64,000 bases of DNA from Lachnoclostridium sp. Marseille-P6806 (GCF_900625025.1 NZ_LR130574.1:124001-188000), one strand, 5' to 3'. Shown: positions 8,452 to 17,356, counted from the stretch's first letter. Translations and numbers: made by a program. The notes: generated from the letters alone by a model not told the origin.

Positions 8452-9981
8452 CTATATCTCTCCCTCCTCCGCAGTGCCCGCGTTTTGCAAAATAGACGGC
8501 AGAACAATCCGAAATGTGGTTTCTTCGTGCTCTGTGCTTTCCACTTCAATTCTTCCGCCGTGCGTCGTAATAATCTTGTACGTCAGTCCCAGGCCAATTC
8601 CCCAGTGCTTCTTAATCGGAGCCGAAGAATAGAACGGTGTAAAGATTTTATTCATATTGACTGCCGAAATGCCCGCTCCGTTGTCCGTGATCGAAATCTG
8701 TACCCAGTTGTCGATAGAATAAATCCGAACGTTCAGAATACTGTTCCTGTCCGGGCACTTCTCCATCGCCTCCCGTGCATTCATCAGGATGTTGTGCACC
8801 GCCTGATCAAAATAAGCGCTATCGACCATAACCGCTGGAATTTTCTTTCCATATTCTGTCCGGATCTCGCAGTCCTTGAAGTCCGGTGCCATATGCTCCA
8901 GAATTTCATCCATAAGACAGCAGATATCCGTCCTTTTCAAGATAAGTTCCGACATCTTCGTGCTGTGGTGGATTTCATCCAGCCGCCGATACAGGTTGTC
9001 GCAGCGCTCCAGAATTTCTTTCTTGTCCTCTTCCTCCGCCTCTCCGACGTTCAACATTTCCACTTCCGCCTGAATTGCAAGAAGCTCATTCTTCATATAA
9101 TGGCAAAACGTCTTGGAGGTGGTATCCGCCGCATCAATCTGACGCCGGATGTTCAGTTCGTTTCTCTCCAGCTTCCTGCGATTTACAATGGAGTGCCCCA
9201 AAAAATATATGATGACAAAGGTCGCCAGCACCAGATAATACGGATAGAACCGGTAAACCAGATTGCTCCCGGAGAGAGGCACAGACCGGTAGGAGACAAA
9301 GCCTGCCAGCCTCGACACCTTGACGAAGCTCATCGGCGCGAACCAGAAGATGAATAGATACGCAATCGCAATACAGGCAAAGCAGAGGCTCTCTCCCCAC
9401 GCATAGTACCGGAAGAAATACGCCGGTGCCACCTTACAATTGATCCAGAACACTCTTCTCACCGCGTCAATAATCAGTCCGCAGTTCAGAATGCAGGTCA
9501 CCATATGGATGATCTTTCCTGTCTCTCCGAACATCGGAGCATCCAGTACTTTCGGATACAGGAGAAGATACAGCGTCTCCTGGACCTGCGGATCATAGAA
9601 CAGACACTGAATTCCCAGAAAGAGCACCAGCTGACGCCGAAATCTCCGGTTATTCCAAACCGCCGCATCCGACAGAAATGTCAGCGAGAACTGGACGAAA
9701 AGGTAAATGACCAGGAGAGCCGATGCATTCAGCCAACGGATCAGCCAGCCACGCGGCACTGCAGCAAACATCAGAGCCTTCCAGATCCCCTGCGGCAGGG
9801 AAAAATAATTGTTCACGACATTATAGTAATAGGCATCCCGGGCAATATAGGCCACCAGAGCAATGATTGCCATCGTAAAGGCCGCAAGTGCCCGGGACAG
9901 ATATTTATCGGATGCTTTCTTGTCTTTTCTCGTCATAAAGAAAAGGACAAGGACCAGAATGATCAGGATAAAATAAAACAT
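8452..9981 (-). CDS. Sensor histidine kinase
   Basis: 509 residues. About seven hydrophobic segments occupy residues 1-290, followed by a short linker and a kinase core: phosphoacceptor His in TFCHYMKNELLA, N box in HNILMNAREAM, G1 in DNGAGI and G2 in GIGLGLTY. The sensor part is a membrane-embedded bundle with no large extracellular domain, so it may sense through a partner. The start at 9981 is preceded by GGGGGGACAG and opens directly into the first membrane segment; the longer frame to 10098 would lack this signal. It is the first gene of the kinase-regulator-GH5-GH42 operon and diverges from a solute-binding lipoprotein that could act as its extracellular sensor. The ligand is unknown. 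Confidence 0.9.
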   Translation of the reverse strand: MFYFILIILVLVLFFMTRKDKKASDKYLSRALAAFTMAIIALVAYIARDAYYYNVVNNYFSLPQGIWKALMFAAVPRGWLIRWLNASALLVIYLFVQFSLTFLSDAAVWNNRRFRRQLVLFLGIQCLFYDPQVQETLYLLLYPKVLDAPMFGETGKIIHMVTCILNCGLIIDAVRRVFWINCKVAPAYFFRYYAWGESLCFACIAIAYLFIFWFAPMSFVKVSRLAGFVSYRSVPLSGSNLVYRFYPYYLVLATFVIIYFLGHSIVNRRKLERNELNIRRQIDAADTTSKTFCHYMKNELLAIQAEVEMLNVGEAEEEDKKEILERCDNLYRRLDEIHHSTKMSELILKRTDICCLMDEILEHMAPDFKDCEIRTEYGKKIPAVMVDSAYFDQAVHNILMNAREAMEKCPDRNSILNVRIYSIDNWVQISITDNGAGISAVNMNKIFTPFYSSAPIKKHWGIGLGLTYKIITTHGGRIEVESTEHEETTFRIVLPSILQNAGTAEEGEI

Positions 9982-10094
9982 CTGTCCCCCCACTGCTCTC
10001 TTCCGGCCGGGTATGTTCTGCGTCAGCGGCCCCATCCTTCCTATATCCCATCGGCTTCCCGTCAGGTATGCTATACTGTAACTGCTGTCCTCCC

Positions 10095-10145
10095 GCATAT
10101 TTTATCCCTGCCCTCTATCTGAAAGAATTCCCGAATAAAATATGC
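10095..10145. promoter_or_regulatory. Perfect inverted repeat in the kinase/binding-protein divergent region
   Basis: GCATATTTTAT at 10095-10105 and its exact reverse complement ATAAAATATGC at 10135-10145 are separated by 29 bases. Each arm contains an outward-facing TAAAAT that could serve as a -10 box, one for each divergent gene, while no convincing -35 boxes are present. This fits a regulator-dependent bidirectional promoter. Confidence 0.5.
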
Positions 10146-10195
10146 ATGCCGTTACTTGTTATTGTACCATTCTGCTGCCATGGAGGTTATTTCGC

Positions 10196-11527
10196 ATGAA
10201 GCGCCATTTGGTTGCATGCCCCCTCGTTTCCTGCTCCGGAATACGAATCCATCCCTTTCTGACCCCGATCTTGGGCGTTTCTCTGGCCGCAGCCGCTCTT
10301 CTTGGCGGCTGTTCTCCTGCACCGGAAATACAGCTTTCTTCTGCTCTCTCAGAGGAGCCGATTACTCTCAACGTCTGCGTGTGGGCCGATGAACTGACCT
10401 ATGTCACAGCCGCAGCGGATGCCTACAACGCTATTTCCAAAGATGTCGCGGTCCGCGTGCTTCCGCTGTCTAATGACGATTACGATCAGCATGTCGATGA
10501 TGTCCTGATAGATTCCGCTGTTTACGATCTTGTCGGTATCAAGGGAATTGCCAAGACGGTACAGCTGGCCAATAAGGATCTGATTCTCGATCTCACTGAT
10601 TATATCCGCGACAGCATTGCACGCAATACGATTGACACGACGGCGTACGGCAACATGTTCAACGACATCACCTACCAGGACCGTTATTACGCCATTCCAA
10701 CCCGCACGACCTGCTGGGCTCTTTTCTATAACAAGGAACTTTTTGATCAGGCAAATCTTCCTTACCCCGGCCAGATGACCTGGGCCGAGTATACCGACCT
10801 TGCACAGAAGCTGACCGATTCAAAGAACAATATCTATGGCGGATATTTTCTTCCCTGGATTCCCAATTGCATCGCCCTGCAGGGCGGCAGCTATCTGACC
10901 GACGATGACACCTCGCCTCTCCGCCAGTCTCTTCAGCTGCTGAATTCCCTTTACGCCACCTCACACATCAGCTACTACGAGATGGAGGATGTCGAAAACC
11001 CGCCGGAGAATGTCTACAATACCTTTGAAGACGGGCGGGTTGCCATGGTGCCGAATGGAGAATGGATGGTGAATCTCCTCCTTCAGGACGAGGCCGCCGG
11101 CAAATCCATTCCGGACTGGGACATTGCACCGATGCCCGTCAGCCCCGGTCAGGAGAATGGCTCCACCTGGGGCCAGTACCAGTATATGAGTATCTGCTCC
11201 TCGACGAAGCATCCGGTAGAGGCCTTTGATTTTCTTCTTTTCCTGTGCGGCAGGCCCGGGGCAGAAATTTATGCTAATCACGCCATCATCCCCGCCTACT
11301 CAGATGATCAGATCGCTGTCTCCTATCAAAAAGCTGCCGGTCACGATTCCGCACACTATTTCTTCGAATCCAAAAAGATGCAGGAACAGCTTCCCATCCC
11401 CGGTTATCAGGAAACCATCGAGATCTTTAATCGCGAAGCCAAGAGCTATTTTGCCGGGGAGCAGACGCTGGATGAAGCAATGGAGCATTTCGAAACGGAA
11501 CGTTCCGCGATCTTCGCCGCTCCCTAA
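10196..11527 (+). CDS. Orphan sugar-binding lipoprotein of ABC type
   Basis: 443 residues. The N-terminus has a signal peptide ending in the lipobox AALLGGC, so the mature protein is anchored outside the membrane. The body is a type 1 extracellular sugar-binding fold. It is a clear paralogue of the binding protein at 13645-14991: both have PTRTTCWAL and PGQMTW in the same places, and the C-terminal FDFL(L/K)(F/Y)LCG region. The start at 10196 has GGAGG nine bases upstream. No permease genes follow it; instead it is transcribed away from the histidine kinase. It may share the permeases of the 11545-14991 operon or present ligand to the kinase. Confidence 0.9.
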   Translation: MKRHLVACPLVSCSGIRIHPFLTPILGVSLAAAALLGGCSPAPEIQLSSALSEEPITLNVCVWADELTYVTAAADAYNAISKDVAVRVLPLSNDDYDQHVDDVLIDSAVYDLVGIKGIAKTVQLANKDLILDLTDYIRDSIARNTIDTTAYGNMFNDITYQDRYYAIPTRTTCWALFYNKELFDQANLPYPGQMTWAEYTDLAQKLTDSKNNIYGGYFLPWIPNCIALQGGSYLTDDDTSPLRQSLQLLNSLYATSHISYYEMEDVENPPENVYNTFEDGRVAMVPNGEWMVNLLLQDEAAGKSIPDWDIAPMPVSPGQENGSTWGQYQYMSICSSTKHPVEAFDFLLFLCGRPGAEIYANHAIIPAYSDDQIAVSYQKAAGHDSAHYFFESKKMQEQLPIPGYQETIEIFNREAKSYFAGEQTLDEAMEHFETERSAIFAAP

Positions 11528-11544
11528 AAGTTTATACGTCTTTC

Positions 11545-12396
11545 TCAGCCTTTCAGACCCGAGAAAGCAATGCCCTCGATCAGATACTTCTGTGCGCACA
11601 CGTACAGCATGATCATCGGAATCAGAGAGCAGACTGTTCCTGCCATGATCAGGCCATATTCCGTCTTGTACAGGGTGCGGAATGCCGCGAGCCCCAGCTG
11701 GATCGTCTTGATCTTGTCATCGTCCAGGTAGATCATGGGCGCCATGTAATCATTCCACATGAAGTTGAAAGTGAATACCGTCAGTGTTGCAAGTCCGGGC
11801 TTGCACAAAGGAAGGATAATCCTCCGATAATTCGAGAATTCGCTGCAGCCGTCCATTCTCGCGGCCTCGCAGAGCTCATCCGGAATTCCCAGCATAAACT
11901 GGCGAAGAAGAAACACGCCAAATGCGCTGAACAGATTCATGCAGATCAGGGACCATGGGCTGTTGTACAGTCTCAGCGTCTTGTTGACGATGAACTGCGG
12001 AATCATAATGGCATGCCAAGGGACCATCATCGTTGCAAGGTAAGCGAGAAACAGCTTATCTCGTCCAGGATAATTCAGCTTCGCGAAAGAGTACGCCGCC
12101 AGGGAACAGGTAAACAGCTGCCCCAGCGTAACGATCAGCGAGTAAACCAGTGTGTTCAAATAGTACCGGAGGAACGGAATCTCCGTCCAGACCTCCACAT
12201 AATTGGAGAAGCGGATCGGCTGCGGAATCCACCGGATCGGATACAGAAAAATTTCATTGTTATACTTAAACGAGGATGACAGCATCCAGACAAACGGAAT
12301 GATCATCGTAATACCAAAGATCAGAAGAACAATGGACAGAATCGCACTCCGCACCGGATGATAGTCTTTTTTCTTGATTACAGCTTCTTTTGCCAT
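11545..12396 (-). CDS. Carbohydrate ABC transporter permease, MalG type
   Basis: 283 residues with six predicted membrane segments and the cytoplasmic EAA loop (ELCEAARMDGCSEFSNYRRIILP) that docks to the ATPase. It forms the inner-membrane channel with the MalF-type protein encoded just upstream. The C-terminus ends in AFSGLKG, typical for the subfamily. No ATPase gene is in the operon, as is usual in Firmicutes where one MsmX-like ATPase serves many sugar importers. A 126-base gap to the upstream permease contains only small hairpins (for example TTTGC-GAA-GCAAA on the minus strand near 12460). Confidence 0.93.
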   Translation of the reverse strand: MAKEAVIKKKDYHPVRSAILSIVLLIFGITMIIPFVWMLSSSFKYNNEIFLYPIRWIPQPIRFSNYVEVWTEIPFLRYYLNTLVYSLIVTLGQLFTCSLAAYSFAKLNYPGRDKLFLAYLATMMVPWHAIMIPQFIVNKTLRLYNSPWSLICMNLFSAFGVFLLRQFMLGIPDELCEAARMDGCSEFSNYRRIILPLCKPGLATLTVFTFNFMWNDYMAPMIYLDDDKIKTIQLGLAAFRTLYKTEYGLIMAGTVCSLIPMIMLYVCAQKYLIEGIAFSGLKG

Positions 12397-12523
12397 AATT
12401 TTCTCTCTACCTTCTTCTATAGATTAAGCGGCATAATGATTATTCAGACAGTATCCTGGTTTGCTTCGCAAATCCTCAATATGAAACAGCCGTTCAGCGT
12501 CCGCTCTGCTGTTCCCATTGTTA

Positions 12524-13447
12524 TCACATGTATGTAACCCACTTTTTCTGTCCTCTGAACTGAATCAGCGTAATAACAAGAATGACGGCAAACAGGAAAT
12601 AAGCCATTGCAGATGCATATCCGTAGTGCATATACTGAAAACCCTCCTGATAGATCCGGTATACCAGTACGTTGGTTGCCCGTCCCGGGCCGCCCTCCGT
12701 CATGATTTGAATCAGATCGAAAACCTGGAAAGAAGAAATAACAGAAAGAATGGTAACCATGAACGTCGTGGGCGACAGGAGCGGGAGCGTAATGCTGAAG
12801 AACTTTCGGACCGGGCCGGCGCCGTCAACCTCTGCGGCTTCATAGAGCTGCTTCGGAATGCCCTGAAGTCCTGCAAGAATCATGACCATGTAATACCCGA
12901 CGCCTTTCCAAACAGCTACGATCATGACCGCCCAAAGTGCGAATTTCGTAGAAAGCAGCCACTTCGGAGGGTTGGCGGTTCCGGCGGCGCGAAGAACGTT
13001 GTTGATCGGCCCTACGGTCGGGTTGAACAGAAGCGTCCAGATGATGCCAACGGCAACCATGGAAGTAATGTACGGGAAGAAATACATGGTCTTAAACAGG
13101 CTGGAGCCTTTGATCCCTGTGTTCAACGCCACCGCAAGAAGCGTGGAGAGTATCAGCGTGACCGGAACAGTTATCAGCGTGTAGAGGAAATTGTTCTTCA
13201 CTGATACAATGAAATAGTCATCCTTGAACATATCGATGTAATTTTTAAATCCGACAAAATCCATCTTGGTGAAACCGTCATAGTTAGTAAGGGAAATGGC
13301 AAATCCCATCACGATCGGAATCATCATGAAAATAAAAAAACCTACAAAGTTCGGAAGAACAAAAAGATATCCGGAAATAATTTCTCTGCGTCTTGCTTTC
13401 GTAAATCCTTTCGACTTCGTTCTTTCTTTTTTCGGAGTGTCTTTCAT
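12524..13447 (-). CDS. Carbohydrate ABC transporter permease, MalF type
   Basis: 307 residues, six membrane segments after a basic N-terminus, with the EAA loop QLYEAAEVDGAGPVRKFFSITLP. It pairs with the MalG-type permease downstream and with the binding protein at 13645-14991. The start at 13447 (MKDTPKK) is preceded by AGGAAAGGTAAAT. The gap to the binding-protein gene holds a strong hairpin at 13541-13573 that probably sets the lower expression of the permeases relative to the binding protein. Confidence 0.93.
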   Translation of the reverse strand: MKDTPKKERTKSKGFTKARRREIISGYLFVLPNFVGFFIFMMIPIVMGFAISLTNYDGFTKMDFVGFKNYIDMFKDDYFIVSVKNNFLYTLITVPVTLILSTLLAVALNTGIKGSSLFKTMYFFPYITSMVAVGIIWTLLFNPTVGPINNVLRAAGTANPPKWLLSTKFALWAVMIVAVWKGVGYYMVMILAGLQGIPKQLYEAAEVDGAGPVRKFFSITLPLLSPTTFMVTILSVISSFQVFDLIQIMTEGGPGRATNVLVYRIYQEGFQYMHYGYASAMAYFLFAVILVITLIQFRGQKKWVTYM

Positions 13448-13540
13448 ATTTACCTTTCCTGTCGCCCGCGGCATTTATAGTGTTTGAGAAAAATGCCATC
13501 CGACATTTCTTCCAAAATCTGCCCTTCGCAGAAAAGAAAG

Positions 13541-13573
13541 GGACTTTTTCTCCGATTACCTGAGAAAAAGTCC
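13541..13573 (-). other. Intercistronic hairpin between binding protein and permease
   Basis: GGACTTTTTCTC at 13541-13552 and GAGAAAAAGTCC at 13562-13573 form a perfect 12-base-pair stem with a 9-base loop. On the minus strand it is followed by a pyrimidine-rich run (CTTTCTTTTC) rather than a pure U tract, so partial termination or protection of the upstream message is likely. Confidence 0.65.
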
Positions 13574-13644
13574 TTCGCCAGAGAATTTCATGCAGTCCTT
13601 TTCACTTTCGGAGCAATGATAACCGAACCGATTCCGCTCCAATC

Positions 13645-14991
13645 CTACTTCGAGCTTTCTGCACGAAGAGCATCCGCATGATCCTTGAAGTCCGCCATCG
13701 TGGCATCAATGTCCTGCTCACCCAGGAAATACAGCTGAGCCTGCTCATTGAACGCGTTCAAGAACTGATCATAACCTTCGGTATTCGGCTGCTCCTGAAT
13801 CTTCTTCGCATCGAAGAGAACCTGTACGGATTCCTTGCCGGAAGCGTCTTTCAAAGCCTGCGCTGCACTGTCGGTAGAGTATGCATGAATCATACCGGAG
13901 GAAGCGTAAACTTCTGCACCCTGCTCGCCGCAAAGATACTTCAGGAAATCGAATGCCTCATCGGGGTGCTTCGTGGAAGCGGTAATGCCTGCGAACTGGA
14001 ACTGGCCCCAGCTTGTTCCGTCCTCAACGCCTTCCGGAACCGGCATCGGAGCGACCTCCCAGTTGACATCGGTCTTACCCTCTGCCTGTGCCTGCATCAG
14101 CATGTTAACGCACCACTCACCGTTTGGAAGAAGAGCGACATGCCCGTTCTCGAACTCAGAGATGTAGTCATAGGTGCCGGAGGAAACATCCTCGTAGCTG
14201 TAATGAGATCCGTCGGAATACAAACTCTTCAACAACTCAATGGACTCCTGCAGATACTGCGTGTCCTCATCATTTGCGTAGGAGCCATGCTGTACCGCAT
14301 CGAATACATAGATCCACGGTACCCAATAGCCGGCCTTGATCGGTGTTCCATCCTCTGCCGTCTTACCGTTATAGAAATCTCTGAGCTTGTCTGCGTACTC
14401 CTTATACTCCGTCCATGTCATCTGGCCAGGCTCCTCGAGTCCTGCTTCCCTGATCAGATCTGCATTGTATAAAAGCGCCCAGCAGGTTGTCCTGGTCGGC
14501 ATGATGTAGTACTTTCCATTGTAAGTACTGTTTTCCCACATCTCGCCATACTTGCTGGTATCCAGCCCGCTGCCCGCGATTCTTTCGGTCAGATCCAGAA
14601 GTGCACCGCCTGCCGCATAGGTGGTTGCCTGTGCCATACCACGGATATCAACCAGGTCAACATCCGACTGGCCGGCCAGAAGAACCTTAAGCTTATCGTC
14701 ATAACTGTCACTCGGAATTGAGGTCAGCGTTACGTGAATCTTATCCTGAGAAGAGTTATACTGATCGACAACCTTGGAAATATAATTTTCCTCATCACTC
14801 CAGATATAGAAAGAAAGATCAACCGCGCCGTCTGCTGCCGTGGCGTCTGCATCCTTTGCCGCCGCAGAGCCGGAACCGGAAGCTGCTGCGGTGTCCCCCG
14901 ATGCGGAAGATCCGCAGCCTGCAAGTATGCCGCCTGCAAGTATGCCGGTCAACACCGCCGTCAGCACTCTCTTCATTGCCTTACTTTTCAT
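13645..14991 (-). CDS. Sugar-binding lipoprotein of ABC importer
   Basis: 448 residues. The signal peptide ends in the lipobox GGILAGC, followed by a Ser/Gly/Ala-rich linker and a type 1 sugar-binding fold. The start at 14991 has AAGGGGGT five bases upstream. It is first in the operon with the two permeases downstream and lies next to the kinase-GH5-GH42 operon, so its ligand is probably the same oligosaccharide that GH5 and GH42 degrade. The orphan binding protein at 10196-11527 is a paralogue. Confidence 0.93.
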   Translation of the reverse strand: MKSKAMKRVLTAVLTGILAGGILAGCGSSASGDTAAASGSGSAAAKDADATAADGAVDLSFYIWSDEENYISKVVDQYNSSQDKIHVTLTSIPSDSYDDKLKVLLAGQSDVDLVDIRGMAQATTYAAGGALLDLTERIAGSGLDTSKYGEMWENSTYNGKYYIMPTRTTCWALLYNADLIREAGLEEPGQMTWTEYKEYADKLRDFYNGKTAEDGTPIKAGYWVPWIYVFDAVQHGSYANDEDTQYLQESIELLKSLYSDGSHYSYEDVSSGTYDYISEFENGHVALLPNGEWCVNMLMQAQAEGKTDVNWEVAPMPVPEGVEDGTSWGQFQFAGITASTKHPDEAFDFLKYLCGEQGAEVYASSGMIHAYSTDSAAQALKDASGKESVQVLFDAKKIQEQPNTEGYDQFLNAFNEQAQLYFLGEQDIDATMADFKDHADALRAESSK

Positions 14992-15071
14992 AGCTACCCC
15001 CTTAAATAAAAAACACCTTATCCTTCTCAGAAACCATCTGACAGGGCAAGGATACGGCAGAATGCACGAGC

Positions 15072-15100
15072 TGAATAGGATGATCTTTTATAAACCTCAA
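15072..15100 (-). promoter_or_regulatory. Possible promoter of the first sugar importer operon
   Basis: On the minus strand TTGAGG (15095-15100), 17 bases and TATTCA (15072-15077), located just after the terminator of the wall hydrolase and 80 bases before the binding-protein start. Both boxes are weak. Confidence 0.35.
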
Positions 15101-15103
15101 AAG

Positions 15104-15137
15104 CCGCTTTCTGAAGTATTTTCCCTTCAGAAAGCGG
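15104..15137 (-). terminator. Rho-independent terminator after the wall hydrolase gene
   Basis: CCGCTTTCTGAA (15104-15115) and TTCAGAAAGCGG (15126-15137) form a perfect 12-base-pair stem; on the minus strand the stem is followed by CTTTTG. It lies 22 bases beyond the stop codon at 15160. Confidence 0.8.
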
Positions 15138-15159
15138 TAACCGAATGGCAGAGACGCAA

Positions 15160-15984
15160 TCAGAATCCGTAAAAGCAATGCGCGCCGATGACCTGTCCGC
15201 CGGAGATGCGCGCCTGACAGAAGAAAACTGCGTCTCCCACCGGCCGTGCGCCGGACACAGCTTCCCGCGCCGCCTCCATGCAGCTCTCCGGCACGCCGCC
15301 CCGCGCAACCAGTGATGCACACAGCCTTGCCGGAAGAAACTGTCCGGACTGCATGATCACCGCCTGCATAGCGTCCGGGAACCTTGTGCTGAGCATCCGG
15401 TTGATGACGACATTGCCAACCGCCACCTTTCCCTCGTAGGATTCCGTGTTGGCCTCATAGAAAATCAGCGCGCCGAGAAGCCGCACATCCTCCTCTGTGA
15501 TGCTGTCCATGATCTTCTGTCTCCGGCTGGCCGCCGCCTCTTCTTTCAGCCTCTTCTCCGCGGCCCTGCCTGCTGCTTCCGCAGCGGCTGCCGCCGCATC
15601 CGCCGCCGCGCTCTTCTCCACCGCATCCGCAGCGGCTGCCGCCGCATCCGTCACAACATTCAGCGCTACATTCTGCACGGCCGCCAGCATTTCCGTATCA
15701 ATCGAATCGCTGAGGAACAGTCTCTGCGCCTCCTGCACCGTCTCTGCGGCCGTCTGCGCCTCCGCCCCCAGCTTTTCCGCCTCTTTCTGCGCAAGCTCCG
15801 CTTCCATCTGCGCAGCCGCCGCACGGCCTGCTGCCTCACCCGCAAGCGCCTGCGCCGCATCCGCGGTCATCATTGTCATTTCCGTACCGGCGGCAAGGGT
15901 ATTGACACCGGCCGAGCTGAAGAACACAATCCCGGCCATGATCGCCGCCGTAATTCGCCCTGCTCTTCCTCTCATCAATCGCAT
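15160..15984 (-). CDS. SleB-type cell wall hydrolase, secreted
   Basis: 274 residues. A basic N-terminus and hydrophobic stretch (ITAAIMAGIVFFSS) form a signal peptide. Residues about 45-160 are alanine-rich with regular E/Q/R spacing, likely a long helical or coiled-coil spacer. The C-terminal 110 residues are a cell-wall hydrolase domain of the SleB/CwlJ family with the catalytic Glu in FYEANTE, VAVGNVVINRM and a C-terminal GAHCFYGF. Such enzymes act as lytic transglycosylases on peptidoglycan during germination or wall turnover. Of the start codons TTG(15990), ATG(15987) and ATG(15984), the last has GGAGG at the best distance (six bases). A partial duplicate of its 5' region lies at 3999-4206. 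Confidence 0.88.
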   Translation of the reverse strand: MRLMRGRAGRITAAIMAGIVFFSSAGVNTLAAGTEMTMMTADAAQALAGEAAGRAAAAQMEAELAQKEAEKLGAEAQTAAETVQEAQRLFLSDSIDTEMLAAVQNVALNVVTDAAAAAADAVEKSAAADAAAAAAEAAGRAAEKRLKEEAAASRRQKIMDSITEEDVRLLGALIFYEANTESYEGKVAVGNVVINRMLSTRFPDAMQAVIMQSGQFLPARLCASLVARGGVPESCMEAAREAVSGARPVGDAVFFCQARISGGQVIGAHCFYGF

Positions 15985-16243
15985 CATCAACCTCCAGGAT
16001 GAACTATTTCACACATCTGCGCAAAATTTATTAATATTGTTTTGCGTTTTGTTACAGACTTATTACGTTCGTCGAGGAGAGATTGTATTTTAACGTAATA
16101 TTTTTGTCAAGTTTTCTCCATTTTACCGCAGGGAATGTCCCCCACCATGGAAACTCCTTTTTCTTATCTTCCGAAAACAGCCCATTTATGCAGTTTTCAG
16201 AGAACACCAATAAAATTTCATGCTCTTTTCCCCTCCCTTTTCC
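15892..16243. repeat. Parent copy of the segment duplicated at 3999-4206
   Basis: 15892-16028 and 16183-16243 are the two blocks shared with the remnant near the IS5 fragment. The 525-base gap between the wall hydrolase and proC thus holds this segment, the promoter at 16082-16110, the proC terminator at 16249-16293 and a palindrome at 16321-16337; the rest (16340-16509) shows nothing recognisable. Confidence 0.8.
16082..16110 (-). promoter_or_regulatory. Sigma-70 type promoter of the wall hydrolase
   Basis: On the minus strand TTGACA-A (TTGACA read from 16110 to 16105), a 17-base spacer and TACAAT (16087 to 16082). It lies in the 154-base segment that the duplicate copy near 4145 lacks. Confidence 0.8.
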
Positions 16244-16248
16244 CTCCG

Positions 16249-16293
16249 AAAAAAAGAAACAGGATTGTACAATTTCCTGTACAATCCCGTTTC
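16249..16293 (-). terminator. Rho-independent terminator for the dnaE-pfkA-trmH-proC transcription unit
   Basis: GAAACAGGATTGTACA (16256-16271) pairs with TGTACAATCCCGTTTC (16278-16293) around a six-base loop; the only irregular pair is G-U on the minus strand, and seven T follow on that strand (A run 16249-16255). This polarity shows it ends minus-strand transcripts coming from proC. Confidence 0.85.
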
Positions 16294-16320
16294 CCCGTTT
16301 ACTTTGGAAAACCTCTCAAG

Positions 16321-16337
16321 TCCGCTGATTCAGCGGA
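16321..16337. promoter_or_regulatory. Short perfect palindrome downstream of proC
   Basis: TCCGCTGA-T-TCAGCGGA at 16321-16337. The one-base centre makes it a poor hairpin and a better candidate for a dimeric protein site. Nothing nearby identifies the protein. Confidence 0.35.
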
Positions 16338-16509
16338 TCAGACGCTTCTCCTCCGTCATTTTTTCTCTTTTTTCAAAGCAGGCAGACTCGCACGTCTCCA
16401 GAAGCCGTTCGGGGTCGATGGAAAAATCTGCCGTTTTCGTTTCCGGTTTCCTTAAACGCCTTATATATAGCGGATATTATTTCTTTATCTACGATTTCGT
16501 TTCCTTTTT

Positions 16510-17307
16510 TCACAGCTTTTTCGATTTCTCGATGGCTGCGCCGACGGCCTGCATAACCGCCCCGCGGAACGCATTCTTCTCCAGCGTCTCGACACCCTCG
16601 ATGGTCGTGCCCCCGGGGGAGCAGACCATATCCTTCAGCTCGCCGGGCGTCTTGCCGGATTCCAGCATGAGCCGGGCCGCACCAAGGACCGTCTGCGCCG
16701 CGAAGCGGTAGCTCTGCGCTCTGGGAAGCCCGCCCTTTACCCCTGCGTCCGCCAGAGCCTCAATAAACAGGAATACAAAGGCCGGCGAGGAACCGTTGAC
16801 GCCGCCTGCCGTGTCCATAAGCTGCTCCGGTACAAGCTCCGCCATCCCGCAGCAGCTCCCGATCAGGCGGAGAACCAGCCCGAGCTCCTCCTCCGTCACA
16901 TTTTCATTGCGGCAGACCGCGGCGCAGCCCTCGCCCACAAGAGCCGGCGTATTGGGCATGCACCGCACGATCTTCACCGGGCCGGGAAAGGCCTCCGAGA
17001 GCCACTTCGTCGTCTTCCCCGCCGCCACGCTGACGATCAGCGTTCGCTCGGTCACCGCATTCCGGATATCCTCCAGCACGACCGGGAGGTACTGCGGCTT
17101 GACCGCCAGAAACAGGATATCGGCCTCCGCGGCGATCTGCGCATTGGACTCCGAGGTCCGGATGCCGAAATCCGCCTCCATTCTCCGGCGGGTCTCCGCG
17201 GTCGCCGCCGAGCCCGTGATGTCCTCCGGCGCCACGGCCTTTTCTTTCAGAATTCCCCCGATCAGCGCCCTTGCCATGTTGCCCAGTCCGATAAATCCGA
17301 TTACCAT
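16510..17307 (-). CDS. proC: Pyrroline-5-carboxylate reductase
   Basis: 265 residues, normal length. It reduces pyrroline-5-carboxylate to proline with NAD(P)H, the last step of proline synthesis. The N-terminal Rossmann motif is GFIGLGNMARALIGG (residues 4-18), the central region has VKPQYLPVVL and RCMPNTPALVGEG, and the C-terminal dimerisation domain contains the signature GVNGSSPAFVFLF and SPGGTTIEGV. The start at 17307 has GGAGG five bases upstream. It is the last gene of the dnaE-pfkA-trmH-like-proC series and a strong terminator lies beyond it at 16249-16293. Confidence 0.96.
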   Translation of the reverse strand: MVIGFIGLGNMARALIGGILKEKAVAPEDITGSAATAETRRRMEADFGIRTSESNAQIAAEADILFLAVKPQYLPVVLEDIRNAVTERTLIVSVAAGKTTKWLSEAFPGPVKIVRCMPNTPALVGEGCAAVCRNENVTEEELGLVLRLIGSCCGMAELVPEQLMDTAGGVNGSSPAFVFLFIEALADAGVKGGLPRAQSYRFAAQTVLGAARLMLESGKTPGELKDMVCSPGGTTIEGVETLEKNAFRGAVMQAVGAAIEKSKKL

Positions 17308-17356
17308 GATTTCCTCCCTTGTTTCGTTCCCTGCGGCACCGCAGGAAAAATTCCGC

